Shown here one piece after another: positions 44,962 through 56,160 of a stretch of DNA of 64,000 nt. Position numbers and translations under genes: made by a program. Origin of the DNA: Hypericum androsaemum (taxonomy: Eukaryota; Streptophyta; Magnoliopsida; Malpighiales; Hypericaceae); NCBI GenBank assembly GCA_963995505.1, contig OZ023182.1, positions 11,524,707 to 11,588,706 on the forward strand, given 5' to 3'. Every line of letters starts with the position of its first letter. Positions within the stretch are counted from its first letter, which is position 1. A model generated the notes under the pieces. It ran no database searches, was not told the origin of the DNA, and was given only the letters and a program-made list of their open reading frames with translations.

Positions 44962-46826
44962 TCTTGCAGATTCTCTTTTTTTCTACTTTCAACTTTTCTC
45001 TCTTTGGCCGTTTTAATTTCTGTTTTTCCGACTTCTTTTGTTTTCTCAATCTTTTCCTCTCCATTGGCCGTTTTTCTTATCTTTTTTTCGGCTTCTTCTC
45101 TTCTCTCATTCTTTTTCTTTTTGTCACGCTCTCTTTGCTCATCACTTTCTTGTTGCAACAGTCTTTGATCTTCACAAACTTGTGATGGTGACAAGGGTGC
45201 CAAGGTGATTACTCTTTTCTTAAGTATAAATGAGTATTTGTTGGTGTAGCCATCATGATGCACTTTCCTATCAAACTGCCATGGCCTTCCTAACAATAGA
45301 TGACCAGCTTGCATTGGTACAACATCACACAACACTTCATCCTCATAGTTGCCAATGCAGAATGTTACCAATACTTGCTTCATCACTCGTACTTCTCCAC
45401 TATCATTCAGCCATTGTAGTTTGTAAGGCTTAGGGTGTTTTCCAGTGAGTAACCCCAACTTCTCCACCATAGTAGTGCTTGCGACGTTAGCACAACTTCC
45501 TCCATCTATGATGACACTACACACCTTGTCTTTGACATAGCACCTTGTGTGAAAAATATTTTCTCTTTGAGCCACATCATTTTCTTCTTTTACTTGCACA
45601 TTCAATGCTCTTCTAGACACAAGAGTAAGCCTCTCAGCAGCTTGGTACTCTTCCTCGGATACGTCCTCCAAAGAAGGCATGCTTTCATGCTCCGAATCCT
45701 CTTCTTCAGTTTCAATCTCTCCACTCTCCTTGATCACCATTGCTTGCTTATTAGGGCATTGACTTGAGATGTGCCCTCTTCCTTGACACTTAAAGCACTT
45801 GATGTCACGGTTCCTAGCTGGAGTGACTTCCACTTTCCTTTGAGAATTAGCTTGAGAACTCTCGGATTTATGCTCTACTTTGGCTGCTTGTGGCTTGTCA
45901 AACTTCTTTTGGTAGTTTGGCTTCCAAGTAGAATTTGATGTAGCTTTTGTTCTCCCCTCTCCTCTCTTGAGTTGCTTCTCAATTTTTGTTGCCATATGCA
46001 CCATGTCCTCCAACTCCACATAGTGTTGCAACTCAACTTTGTCTTGAATTTCAGGGTTGAGTCCATTCAAGAACCTTGCCATTGTAACTTCTCTATCTTC
46101 ATCTATATCAGCTCTTATCATGGCCATCTCCATCTGTTTGAAATACTCCTCCACACTCAAACTTCCTTGCCTCATTCCTTGTAACTTCTTATACAGCTCT
46201 CTATAGTAATGACTTGGAACAAATCTCTTCCTCATCACCACTTTCATGTCTTCCCAAGTAGCTATAGGGCGTTCTCTATTTCTCCTCCTGCTAGTCACAA
46301 GTTGATCCCACCAAGTTATAGCATAATCAGTGAATTCGGTGATGGCAAGTTTTACCTTCTTTTCTTCGGAGCTATTGTGGCAATCAAACACGAACTCAAT
46401 CTTCTTCTCCCACTCTAAGTACGCCTCCGGGTCAGAACGACCAGCAAAAGAAGGTATCTTCAGTTTGATACTCCCTATGTTGTCGTCTCTCTTTGGCCTT
46501 GCCTCCCTAGGTGGACGGTTTGTTCTTGCTCTCCTAAGACTCCTTGTAGAGCCTACGCCTTCTTCAGATTCAGAATCAGCTCCGCTCGATTCTCCAATAG
46601 GTACTCCTCTCCTACGCCTTTGGAGTTTGCCTCGCGTATGGGGGTTGTCACGAGAATTCTCCACGGCATCCACGCGTAGTTGCAAAGGCTCCATCTGAGC
46701 TTGCACCATCCGCTCGAGCTTCCCGGCCAAGGCATCCACTAATAACTTAAGGTCTATGTTTTCCATAGTTTGACCTTCATGCGACATGTTTGTTGCAAGA
46801 AAATTGGTTAGTAAAAAAAAAAACAA
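44868..46826 (-). CDS. Gag-protease polyprotein of the GAG-only element
   Basis: 652-residue intact frame. The likely real start is the Met at residue 14 (MSHEGQTMENIDL). Coiled N-terminus; retrotransposon gag domain at about residues 120-240 (KIPSFAGRSDPEAYLEWEKK, TWWDQLVTSRRRNRERPIAT, QGSLSVEEYFKQMEMAMIRA). CCHC zinc knuckle CFKCQGRGHISSQC at 344-357. Acidic linker, then aspartic protease with IIDGGSCANVAS (active Asp ~441) and the LLLGRPWQFDRKV flap-to-C block. A Lys/Glu-rich C-terminal stretch follows (residues ~565-630). It makes the virus-like-particle shell and its processing enzyme; polymerase and integrase would have to come from another element. Confidence 0.88.
   Translation of the reverse strand: MFFFLLTNFLATNMSHEGQTMENIDLKLLVDALAGKLERMVQAQMEPLQLRVDAVENSRDNPHTRGKLQRRRRGVPIGESSGADSESEEGVGSTRSLRRARTNRPPREARPKRDDNIGSIKLKIPSFAGRSDPEAYLEWEKKIEFVFDCHNSSEEKKVKLAITEFTDYAITWWDQLVTSRRRNRERPIATWEDMKVVMRKRFVPSHYYRELYKKLQGMRQGSLSVEEYFKQMEMAMIRADIDEDREVTMARFLNGLNPEIQDKVELQHYVELEDMVHMATKIEKQLKRGEGRTKATSNSTWKPNYQKKFDKPQAAKVEHKSESSQANSQRKVEVTPARNRDIKCFKCQGRGHISSQCPNKQAMVIKESGEIETEEEDSEHESMPSLEDVSEEEYQAAERLTLVSRRALNVQVKEENDVAQRENIFHTRCYVKDKVCSVIIDGGSCANVASTTMVEKLGLLTGKHPKPYKLQWLNDSGEVRVMKQVLVTFCIGNYEDEVLCDVVPMQAGHLLLGRPWQFDRKVHHDGYTNKYSFILKKRVITLAPLSPSQVCEDQRLLQQESDEQRERDKKKKNERREEAEKKIRKTANGEEKIEKTKEVGKTEIKTAKERKVESRKKENLQECLITTQEDPLKVLHHWLVIHTRLWTPFLVG
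44976..44982 (-). promoter_or_regulatory. A7 heptamer, candidate -1 ribosomal frameshift site
   Basis: In the gag-protease frame the codons read AGA AAA AAA GAG, so A-AAA-AAA fits X-XXY-YYZ. A -1 slip continues as AGA GAA TCT GCA AGA ATG, which enters ORF2 without a stop. The ORF2 ATG is 15 nt after the heptamer. A downstream stimulatory structure was not established. A plain one-base indel in an A run would look the same. Confidence 0.5.
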
Positions 46827-47350
46827 TATGGCCTCACAAGCTCACTCCCTTACGTGTATACTCTCAATGTATGGTGCACTCAAGTTTACTCGTGTTTGCA
46901 CTCAAATATTTGGCTTTTCTCTCTAAGGTACTCGCACACTCTTGCCTTTTTCCTCTCGTGATACTTGTATGTTCTTACTAAGGCTAGAACGGCCTTGCTT
47001 GAGCTTCACGCTTTAACAAACAGAATGTTAAAGTTCCTCTTTGGTCTTTCTTTTAGTCTTGCTCGTCCCCTTTCTTGATCAGCTGTAACGCCTCCTTAGT
47101 TTGCTAGCTTCCCTCGGATTTGCTTCCTCTTTAGCTTGAGATTTAGCTTGCTTCCTCTTTAGCTTGCGGCTTCCTTTTTCTTTTTCTTTTCTTTCCTTTT
47201 TTTTTTTTTTCTTGCTTCACTCGTTTGTTTTCCTCTCTTTTCTCTCAAACAGCGAGGAGAGAAAACGAACCAACAAAGAACAAAAAAAATAACAAGCAAC
47301 AAAACGAACCAACAAGAACAAAAATAACAAGGATAATGAACTAAAGTAAC
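46827..47350 (-). other. 5' leader of the GAG-only element
   Basis: A 520-bp untranslated leader between PBS and gag. 47100-47240 is a purine-rich repeat region (on the minus strand) with variants of AGCTAAAGAGGAAGCAAG and a long A run at 47198-47211. The packaging signal is expected here, but no specific structure is proven. Confidence 0.5.
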
Positions 47351-48002
47351 AAGCTAAGCTCTGATACCAACTGATATGAATCTCGTGACGGATCCACGCG
47401 AAAGCCGGATCTATCTACGTTCAGATTGATGGAAATCTCGACCCGTTGTTTGCACCTTTGCAAGAACCTCGGTATGAACAACCTCGACCCGCTGCTGTAG
47501 GGAAACAAGAACCTTGATTTGATGAAGACGCCACAAACGGTGATGTAGATCCGCTTGATAAGTCGTTGGAGAACGCGAACGGAATCCCTCCGCTGTGTTC
47601 GAATAGTTCCGAAGAACCAAGAGAGCAAAGCCCACGTTTTTTGTACTCAAATTATTCTCCTTATTCTCATTGATAATGCCTTTATATATAGGCAGATTGT
47701 TACAAAGAGATTCCTAATTAAATATAACTTCTAACTAAATAAATATGACTTAAAAAGGGAAACTAAAAAGGAAAATAACTCTAATCCTACTAGGAATACT
47801 AAAAAACGTGATTATCTCATAATTGACTTCCTAAACAGACTAGAACTCCTAATAAAATGAAATTATCTTTTTTGTAACTTCCTAAACAGAATAGAACTCA
47901 TGTAAAATGAAATTAACAAATAATTAACTTCCTAAATAGACTTTGAAACTCAAAAATGAATTATTAAATAATTATGGCTTCTTGCTGATCTGATTCATAT
48001 CA
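47351..48002 (-). repeat. GAG-only element 5' LTR and PBS
   Basis: 631-bp LTR 47372-48002 (element orientation from 48002 down), followed by PBS TGGTATCAGAGCTTAGCTT at 47369-47351, a good match to initiator tRNA-Met. Confidence 0.92.
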
Positions 48003-49356
48003 CTTATTGAATATAATGTTTAATTATTTGTATATATCCATGTTAGTGTTCCCATGAACTAATGTTGCCATTGAGAATGTGAGATCTTAGATGACCATGA
48101 ACATGGTTCCTAAACGGCCGCATCATATCCTTGGAGGATGTAGTGGTTCTCACAACTACGAGATACTACGTACTTCATGATGGATGCACAAATACTTTAG
48201 AAAGTATTGGCATGTCCGACCGAGAAATCATTTGGTGTATTCTATTTACGTGTCTACGAAAATATCGGTTTGTGGAGTAGTGTAATAGTCCTCTGACTTG
48301 AGATCAATGTGCATGATATGTACGGAGTGATGGACTTTGACTATGACCAATGCTTGCACTCCTAACGGGGTAGATATGGCATGTGTTAGGTACATTACAA
48401 AGTATATGTGCGTGGTAGTTGAGCCAATAATAAGATTCATTCATCAAATACACTTGGAGAGAATACTTATCTTCTTATAACTAATTGGATCGTTAGTCAT
48501 TGGCCAATACACGTTATTTGGAATGGTGTCTAAAAGCGACAATATGATCAATTCGTGGAATGAGATAATATGATTAAGTTATTTGAATACTTTAATCATA
48601 TTCTAGACTTAATCGAGTATACTCGAATGAAAGGACCGTATCACTATTAGCTTCACATTACAGGTAGTTGTAGTATCCTCGTAACGTATCTCATATGTTG
48701 AGATTGTCTGGTTTATTGTCTAGGGTTTGGCTAAAACTATTAGTTCAATTAATCGCTTGACATGTGAGGGCCCATGGGTCACACAAAAAATAGTATTAGT
48801 TATGAATTGAAGTTGGTTAGATTAAATATTGATTTGATCAAGAATATTTAATCTATAGAGAAATATTATAATTCTCTTATATGGAATTATAATTGTAATT
48901 ATTTAATTATAAGTTATATTTAATTAAATAATAATATGTATAGTAAAATCTATTAGGATATATTGACTGGGTCAAAAAAATAATAGAATGAGTTTGAGGG
49001 TCAAAAGGAAGGCAAGCTAGGAAGCCGACTCGGTTTTGCAGGATATATGTAGGTATCTAGGTTTTTATGTAGAAACTCATTAACGTACACATATATTTTT
49101 CTCTAGCTTTCTTCGTAGAGAATTCTACTAGCGAATTCTGAAGATTTTAATTGTCAAATAATTTGTAGACAAAGATTATGTGGATACCATAGTTGAGGAT
49201 CCGATGTACAATGCACTGTAAGAATTCTCTAACAATGTTGCTATTTAATTTTATGTTATACTGTCATGATCAGATTCTATTTTGGTAAAAAATATTAACT
49301 TTTGTTGCTACGAACTTAAGATCCATATTTATAAAATTTAACAGTTGTATCATAGC

Positions 49357-50636
49357 TAAACTGATTTTTGGTAATATACGTAACTAAATTATCTTCGTAG
49401 TACACTTGGTAGAAATTGTCTTCGTAGTATACGTAACCTGCGAACCCTAGTTCTGTCTGACGCTACTTCCAATCCCGTGTTTAATTGACGTCGGTGACCA
49501 ATTTTGAGAGAGTTCAATTTTGATTTCGTTTGCTGAATCTCACCAAACGCCGACTTGCTACCATCATGAATTCGTGGATAAAGCATTATAAAATACGTAT
49601 TTATAATTGTTTTTGGTCAAGAGTAATACGTATTTATAATGGACATGCATTTGTTTATATAATGTACTCTAATGGCCATGCGTATGTTTATAGATGGATT
49701 ATCGAACATGCACTTTAATGGCCAAGCATGAATTCATTTGGAATTCAGGTTACAGTATTCGAATGAATGATTATAATGTATATGTTTATATATGAAACTC
49801 GCTAATGAATTAGATATCGCATGAAGTGGTTAGTAAAATTCAGATGCGTAAAGGCCGATAATTTTGATCCATCGAAGATTTCGTCAGACGAAAATTGGGC
49901 AAAATATTTTGTAAGAACTTTAGAAATTGACCAAAAGTTTGGCGCTTGTTGATAATTCTATTTTAGCAATAATTTTACCTACGAATAATTATTGCCTGCA
50001 TTTTTATTTGATATATGTGCACTTTTATTTGATATATGTGTAAAGCATGATTATTATGTGAACTATTTATGAATCTTGTTTATTTAAGCAGGTTAAATAT
50101 CCCGGCTTAAAATGTTTCTCAATTTAAATATGATTTTTATTTAGAATGAATGATATCTCCCATCATAGTTAAGAGAAACTGAGAATTCATTCCATGGTAT
50201 TTAAGACCAAATTTTTTTGCTTGAAGCTATGTCTAATGGAACTCTTATAGGGACATGAAAGTGTCGTTGTGTGATGGTTGCAAACTACCTAAGTTATTTT
50301 ACTAGCCAAAGTAAGGAAACAACGAGAGAACATCGATTGGATTGGGTCCGATAACTAGAAATTGTAGAAACTGCAATTGATTTTGAGACCTACTAATTTT
50401 GATGTTATAGTCACTAGCCAAAGCAGGAGATTGTGATAGTAGGAATGTGGATCCTAGTCCATTATGACTTATATTAGATATAAATTCGTACTTCTTCGAT
50501 GAGGTCGTTGAGTATGTAAAAATAAAGGAGACAAAATAAAGCTAAAGGTCGTGTTTATTTTGATTGTCGAATGTTGATCATAGGAATTATGTGTTCTTAA
50601 TTTCGGTTTTAATTTTATTTCTCTAGGTGTGTTGAA
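49357..50636 (+). other. Copia-B leader
   Basis: Between the weak PBS and gag. No coding similarity; short repeats (acgtatttataat, ggacatgcatttgtttat) near 49590-49700. Confidence 0.4.
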
Positions 50637-51490
50637 ATGGCTAACATGTCGTTGAGATTTGTACTGGAATCGAGTTCTGAATTTTCTGGATTGGCGCCGA
50701 AACATGCATTTGGTGTAAGGCAAAAAAGAATTAAGTACGTGTTGGACATGGCCATCCCTGTTACCCCTGCGGCTGGTTCTCCTGAACTAGCTATGTTTGA
50801 CGTAGAGGCTCAAAAGAAGCATCAGGATGATACGAAGCAAGCGATGTGTGTTATGTTGTTTGGTATGACTTCTGACCTACAAAGGATGCATGAGAGTATG
50901 AATCCTTATGAGATATTGAGGCACTTGAAGGATTTTTTTTATTCTAAATCTCGTTCGGAGAAATATAAGGTCATGATGGATCTTTTCAGGTGTAGGATGT
51001 TTGAAGGAGGCAAGGTCTCACCTCATTCTGTAGATGATTGGGATCATCGAGAAGTTGTGTACTCTAGATATCAAACTAGAGAACGACGTCTCGGTGTGCG
51101 TCATTCTTCAGTCACTTCTTGATTCATATTCAAGCTTCATAGTGAACTACAATATGAATAAGGCGGAGGCGAATATGCTAGAGCTGCATAACATGCTTAA
51201 GACTTTTGAAGGTACTACTTCAAAGGAAAGGAACGTGCTCTTGGTGGGCTCTTTTTCTGGTTCTGCATTTAAAGGTAAAAAGAAACAGAAGAACAAGGCT
51301 AAGAATAGTTCTAAGTCCAAGTTCCTCAATCCCAATGGTGGCATTCAAAAGAAAGAGCGGGTTGACAAAGATGTGTGCAACCACTACAAGCAAAAGGGGC
51401 ACTGGAAGAGAGACTGCAAGGTTCTGGCTACGGAGAATAAGACACTAGGTGTTTCTGGCTCCAGAATAGGTATGTTTGTTATTTAAATAA
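50637..51490 (+). pseudogene. Copia-B gag pseudogene
   Basis: Frame 1 50637-51122 (MANMSLRFVLESSSEF, then TKQAMCVMLFGMTSDLQRMH and RHLKDFFYSKSRSEKYKVMM) shifts into frame 51034-51486 (LLDSYSSFIVNYNMNKAEAN). The zinc knuckle reads CNHYKQKGHWKRDC, where the second Cys is Tyr, so zinc binding is lost. Confidence 0.85.
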
Positions 51491-52800
51491 ATATGTCCAC
51501 TAATAGATCTGACTGTTGGGTATTAGATACCGCGTGTGGCTCACACATTGGTACGAATGTGTAGGGTCTCGAAGACAGCATGACAGTTAGACCGGATGAG
51601 ATTGCCATATGTGTGGGAAACAGAGCACAAGTTGTTGCTGAGCGTGTAGGGACATAAAGTATAGACTTACCCAGTGGGTATAAATTAGAACTTAATAATT
51701 GTTATTTTGTTCCGTCTATTGCTAGAAATATTGTTTCCATTCCATTGTTGGACATTGAAGGCTTTTTCTTCTATTTCCAATAGTAGTTGCTACTTTACGT
51801 TAAATGATATTGTTTATGGAAATACCTCTATTTCGAATGGTTTATATTTGTTAAATAGTGGACATGATATTCTTAATATGAAAAATAAATCAAGAAAATT
51901 TCACCTTCTTATGGCATTGTAGGCTTGGTCATGCCAATGAAAATAAGATTGCAATGTTAAAAAATTCAAACTACTTGATCCCATTCGACTTAGAGTCCTA
52001 GGAAGATTGTGAATCTTGTCTCAAAGGTAAAATGACCAACAAACTCTTTACTGGGAAAGGGGTAAGAGCCAAAGAAGTGTTAGAGCTGGTTTATAGTGAT
52101 GTGTGTGAACCACTACCCACTCTAGCAAGGGGTGGTTTTGGATACTTCATTACTTTTACTAATGACCTCTCTAGGTATGGGTATGCATTTCTTATGAAAC
52201 ATAAATTCGAGGCCTTTGAGAAGTTTAAGGAGTATAAAGCAGTAGAGAAACAACTTGGAAAGAGTATTAAGACTCTTCGATCAAATTGAGGAGGTGAATA
52301 CCTTAGCCATGAATTCCTGGTTAATTTAAAGTTATATGGGGTCCAATCACAATGGACACCTCCCAAAACACCACAATAAAATGGGGTGTCCAAAAGGAGA
52401 AACCAAATCATGTTACATGAGGTAAGGTCCATGATGAGTTATACACTCCAAACCTTAATCTACATTATGAATATGATCATATCTAAATCAGTTGAAAGTA
52501 CACCATACAAGTTATGGTGTGGAAAGAAGCCATCATTCTCACATATCAAGACGTGGAGTTGTCCTGTGTATGTGAAGAAGATGCTCACTGATAAGTTAGA
52601 ATCTAAATATGAAAAAGGTTACTTTATGGGATATCCTAAGGAAACAAAAGGATATTATTTCTATCGCCCTGAAAAATAAAAGGTTATTGTTTCTCAACAG
52701 GTGACGTTCCTTGAAAATGACTATGTCTTTAAAGGACAAGGTCATAAAAAGATAGAACTTGAAGAAATTCAAAAACCACAAGGTAATGCTGAGGCTAAAG
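51491..52800 (+). pseudogene. Copia-B protease and integrase remnant
   Basis: Protease CWVLDTACGSHIGTN (D-T-A in place of D-T-G/S). Pre-integrase near 51920 (lacking a continuous frame), then integrase core: LELVYSDVCEPLPTLARGGF with TFTNDLSRYGYAFLMKHK. A TGA sits before GGEYLSHEF at 52288. The later block STPYKLWCGKKPSFSHIKTW and GCPVYVKK-like continuation is retained. Stops at 51656, 52001, 52288, 52378 and 52678. Confidence 0.85.
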
Positions 52801-54685
52801 AATTAGCGTAAGCACTACAAGGAATCGGTGGGACCATTCAGTGATTCTTATGATGAGAGTCTATCACTAGGTGATAGTATTCTAGCAAGTGGGAGCATGA
52901 TTAGAGATAACTTGCATACATAAGATACCCCAATTAGATAGAATGAGAATAATTTAGACATTATTTAATCTCTTCCTCAGGAAACGCACAAAAGCGTCGC
53001 TCTTGAGAATTCTCCTACTGTTAATCAGATCATCGCAAAAGAACTTCTTCACGATCAGAATGAATAGTCTGCACAAATGCAACTCTGTAAGTCTACAAGG
53101 ACTCGTCATCCACCAGTCAAGTTTATTTTCCTCACGGAGGAACATGATGATGTGAAAATTCTGGACAAGGACGAACCTAAGACTTATACTTAAGCAATGT
53201 CAAACATCAATTCAGGAAAGTGGTTAAAAACTATGAAATCTGAGATGGACTCGATGCATACAAATTAAGTCTGGGACTTAGTTGAATTGCCCGAAGGGGT
53301 TAGTCCTATTGGCTAAAAATAGGTCTTTAAGAAGAATGCGAAGGCATTGACTATGACCAGACCTTTTCACTAGTTACAAAGATCAAGTTTGTTTGAATTT
53401 TACTTGCTATAGCTACATACTATGATTATGAAATTTGGCAGATGGATGTCAAAATAGCTTTCCTTAATGAAAATCTCGAGGAGAAAGTGTTTATGACACA
53501 GCCAGAAGGTTTTGTATCCAAGTCAAATCCAAAATTAGTATGCAAGTTTCAAATGTCCATTTATGGATTAAAACAAGCTTCTAGGAGTTGGAATATCAAT
53601 TTCGACGAAGCTATCAAATCGTTTGACTTTGTCAGGAATGCGAAAGATCCATGCGTTTATCAGAAATGCTACAGAGAAAAGATTGTTTTTATTATCATAT
53701 ATGTTGATGACATATTAATTTTGAAAAACAGTATCCCGCTAATATAATTTGGTAAAGATTGGCTGTCCAAGACCTTCATGATTAAGGACTTGAGTGAAGC
53801 CTGCTACATCCTTGGCATAAATATTTACAGAGATAGATCTAGCAGGATGTTGGGGTTGTCACAATTCACGTACATAGGTGACGTACTGGAGAATTTTAAT
53901 ATAGAAGACTCTAAGAGAGGTTTTCTACCAGAAAATCATGGGATCAAACTGTCAAAGAAGGATTGTCCTACTGAAGAAAAAAATATAATGTATCTCATAT
54001 GCATCTGCGATTAGACCAATCATGTACGCCATGACTTACACTAGACCCGATATGGCATACGCTATCACATCATTGGTAGATTCCAAAAGAACCCAGGTGA
54101 ACCTCACTGGGTTGTTGTTAAGAACATTCTGAAGTATTTTAGATGAACTAAAGAATGTTTCTTATGGTAGGCAGCTAGAACTTGTAGTAACTGAGTTTAC
54201 TGATGCCAGTTTCATGACTGGCTATGATGACTTGAAATCATAGTCAGGGTATGCCTTCATGCTCAATGGCAGAACGGTGAGTTAGAATAGTTCTAAGCAA
54301 GACATGATCGCAAATTTAATAACTGAAGCTGAGTACACAACTGCATCAGAAGTCGCGAAGGAGGTTGTCTGGATTTCAGAGTTCTTGAAAAAACTAGGGG
54401 TAGTTCTGAAAGCCAGTTTTCTAATAAAAGTGTATTGTGATAATACTAGTGCAGTTGCACAAGCAAATGAACAAAGATCCAACAACATAAATAAACATGT
54501 ACATAGGCTTTATCACTTGATCCAAGAGATCATATCGACAAAAGAAATAGAATTGGAACGTATTCTTACAGAGAATAATCTATCTGATCCTTTCACCAAA
54601 CCACTTAGCATTCAGAAGCACACTAGACACTTTGAGAGTCTAGGAGTTAGACGATGGATGATTGACTCTAGGCCAAGTGGAAGAT
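52801..54685 (+). pseudogene. Copia-B reverse transcriptase-RNase H remnant
   Basis: RT: QMDVKIAFLNENLEEKVFM, FQMSIYGLKQASRSWNINFD, and an intact catalytic strand IIIYVDDILIL near 53694-53727. Connection: FMIKDLSEACYILGINIYRD. RNase H: FTDASFMTGYDDLKS (D retained), then NLITEAEYTTASEVAKEVVW and CDNTSAVAQANEQRSNNINK. Stops at 53273, 53315, 53744, 54012 and several between 54050 and 54290. PPT-like purines at 54674-54685. Confidence 0.87.
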
Positions 54686-56160
54686 TGTTAGTATATATGT
54701 CCAAAAGACAATCCTAGTAATGACATTGTACTTGATCACATTAAGTTGTTTCGTATTATTGATTTATAATACTCGGCATTACACTTAATGAATATAATAT
54801 TTGATTGTTTGCATATATTCATGTTAGTGTTCCATGAACTAATGTTGTCATTAAGAATGTGAGATCTCAGATGACCATGAACATGGTTCTTAAACAGCCA
54901 CAATCACTTATTATCGAGAATGAGATATCGATGGTGCGATTGAGGTTGGTGTGCGATCTGCATCATATCATTGGAGGATGTAGTAGTTCTCACAACTACT
55001 AGATACTAGGTATTTCATGATGGATGCACAAATACTTTAGAGAGTATTGGCATGCCCGACCAAAAAATTCTTTGGTATATTCTATTTACGTGTCTATGGA
55101 AATATCGGTTTATAGAGTAGTATAATAGTCTTCCAACTTGAGGTCAATAGGCACGACATGTACGGAGTGATTTACTTTGACCATGACCAATACTTACACT
55201 CCTAACGGGGTAAATACGGCATGTGTTAGGTACATCACGAAGTATATGTGTGTGGTAGTTGAGCCAAGAATAGGATTCATTCCTCAAATAGATTTGGAGA
55301 GAATACTTATCTTCTCATAACTAATTGGATCTTTAGTCATTGGCCAATGCACGTCACTTTTGAAATATTGTCTAAAAGTGACAATATGATCAATTAGTAG
55401 AATGAGATAATATGATTAAGTTATTTGAATAGACACTTTAATCATGTTCTAGATTTAATCGAGTATTCGTGAAGAAAATAATTGTATCACTATGAGCTTC
55501 ACATTACAGGTAGTAGTAGTATCCTCGCAACGTACCTCATATGTTGATATTGTCTTGTTTATTGTCTCGGGTTCAACTAAGACCATTAGTTAGACTAATC
55601 GTTTGACATGTGAGGGCCTAAAGGTCACATAATAAGTAGTCATAGTTTACGAATTGAAGTTAGTTAGACTAAATATTGATTTGATCAAGATTATTTAATC
55701 TATAGAGAAATATTATAAATCTGTTAGATAGAATTATAATTGTAATTATAAATCTGTTGGATTTAATTAAATAATAATATGTATATTAAAATTCATTAAA
55801 TGATGGATATATTAACTAGGTCAGAAAAATAATAGAATAGACTTGAGGCCCAACAGAAAGTCAAAGTAGGAAGCCACTTGGAACTCCCTTTTGCCTTCTA
55901 CAAAACCTACTCCTAAAAGGGTAGGAGTTAGTTAATTATTTTACTATATATATGCGTGGGTATCTAGGTTTCTACATATAAACTCATTAACCTAGACACA
56001 CACATATTTTTCTCTAGCTTTCTTCGTATTCAAAGAATTCGTATACGAGTATTACGTGGATACCATGTTGATGATTTGATCTATAACACACTATAAGAAT
56101 TCTCTAATAATGTTGCTATCATACTGTCATGATCAGATTTTGTGGTTGTGAAAAAATTTA

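Larger units (their letters stand above)
43426..48002 (-). mobile_element. Young GAG-only LTR retrotransposon (TR-GAG-like)
   Basis: 4577-bp minus-strand element with two 631-bp LTRs (43426-44056 and 47372-48002). I count six mismatches between them, about 99% identity, and a perfect target duplication cttat at 43421-43425 and 48003-48007. LTR ends form TGATRTGAATC...GATTCATATCA. The PBS (TGGTATCAGAGCTTAGCTT, 47369-47351) and PPT (AAGAGGAGGGGAA, 44069-44057) are well formed. It encodes gag-protease (44868-46826) and an overlapping ORF2 (44026-44961) but no RT, RNase H or integrase. This matches the class of non-autonomous terminal-repeat retrotransposons with a GAG domain. Cis signals look intact, so it may be mobilisable by an autonomous relative. 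Confidence 0.93.
43323..49342 (+). repeat. Copia-B 5' LTR (contains the GAG-only element)
   Basis: LTR sequence is 43323-43425 and continues at 48008, after the nested element and one copy of its duplicated cttat. Its end is placed near 49342 (aaaatttaaca), before a weak PBS ttgtatcatagc at 49345-49356 (compare TGGTATCAGAGC). About 1438 bp without the insert. Confidence 0.8.

Noticed and set aside
45230..46698. Several plus-strand open frames of 60-120 codons
   Set aside because: They are shadows antisense to the gag-protease frame of the GAG-only element.
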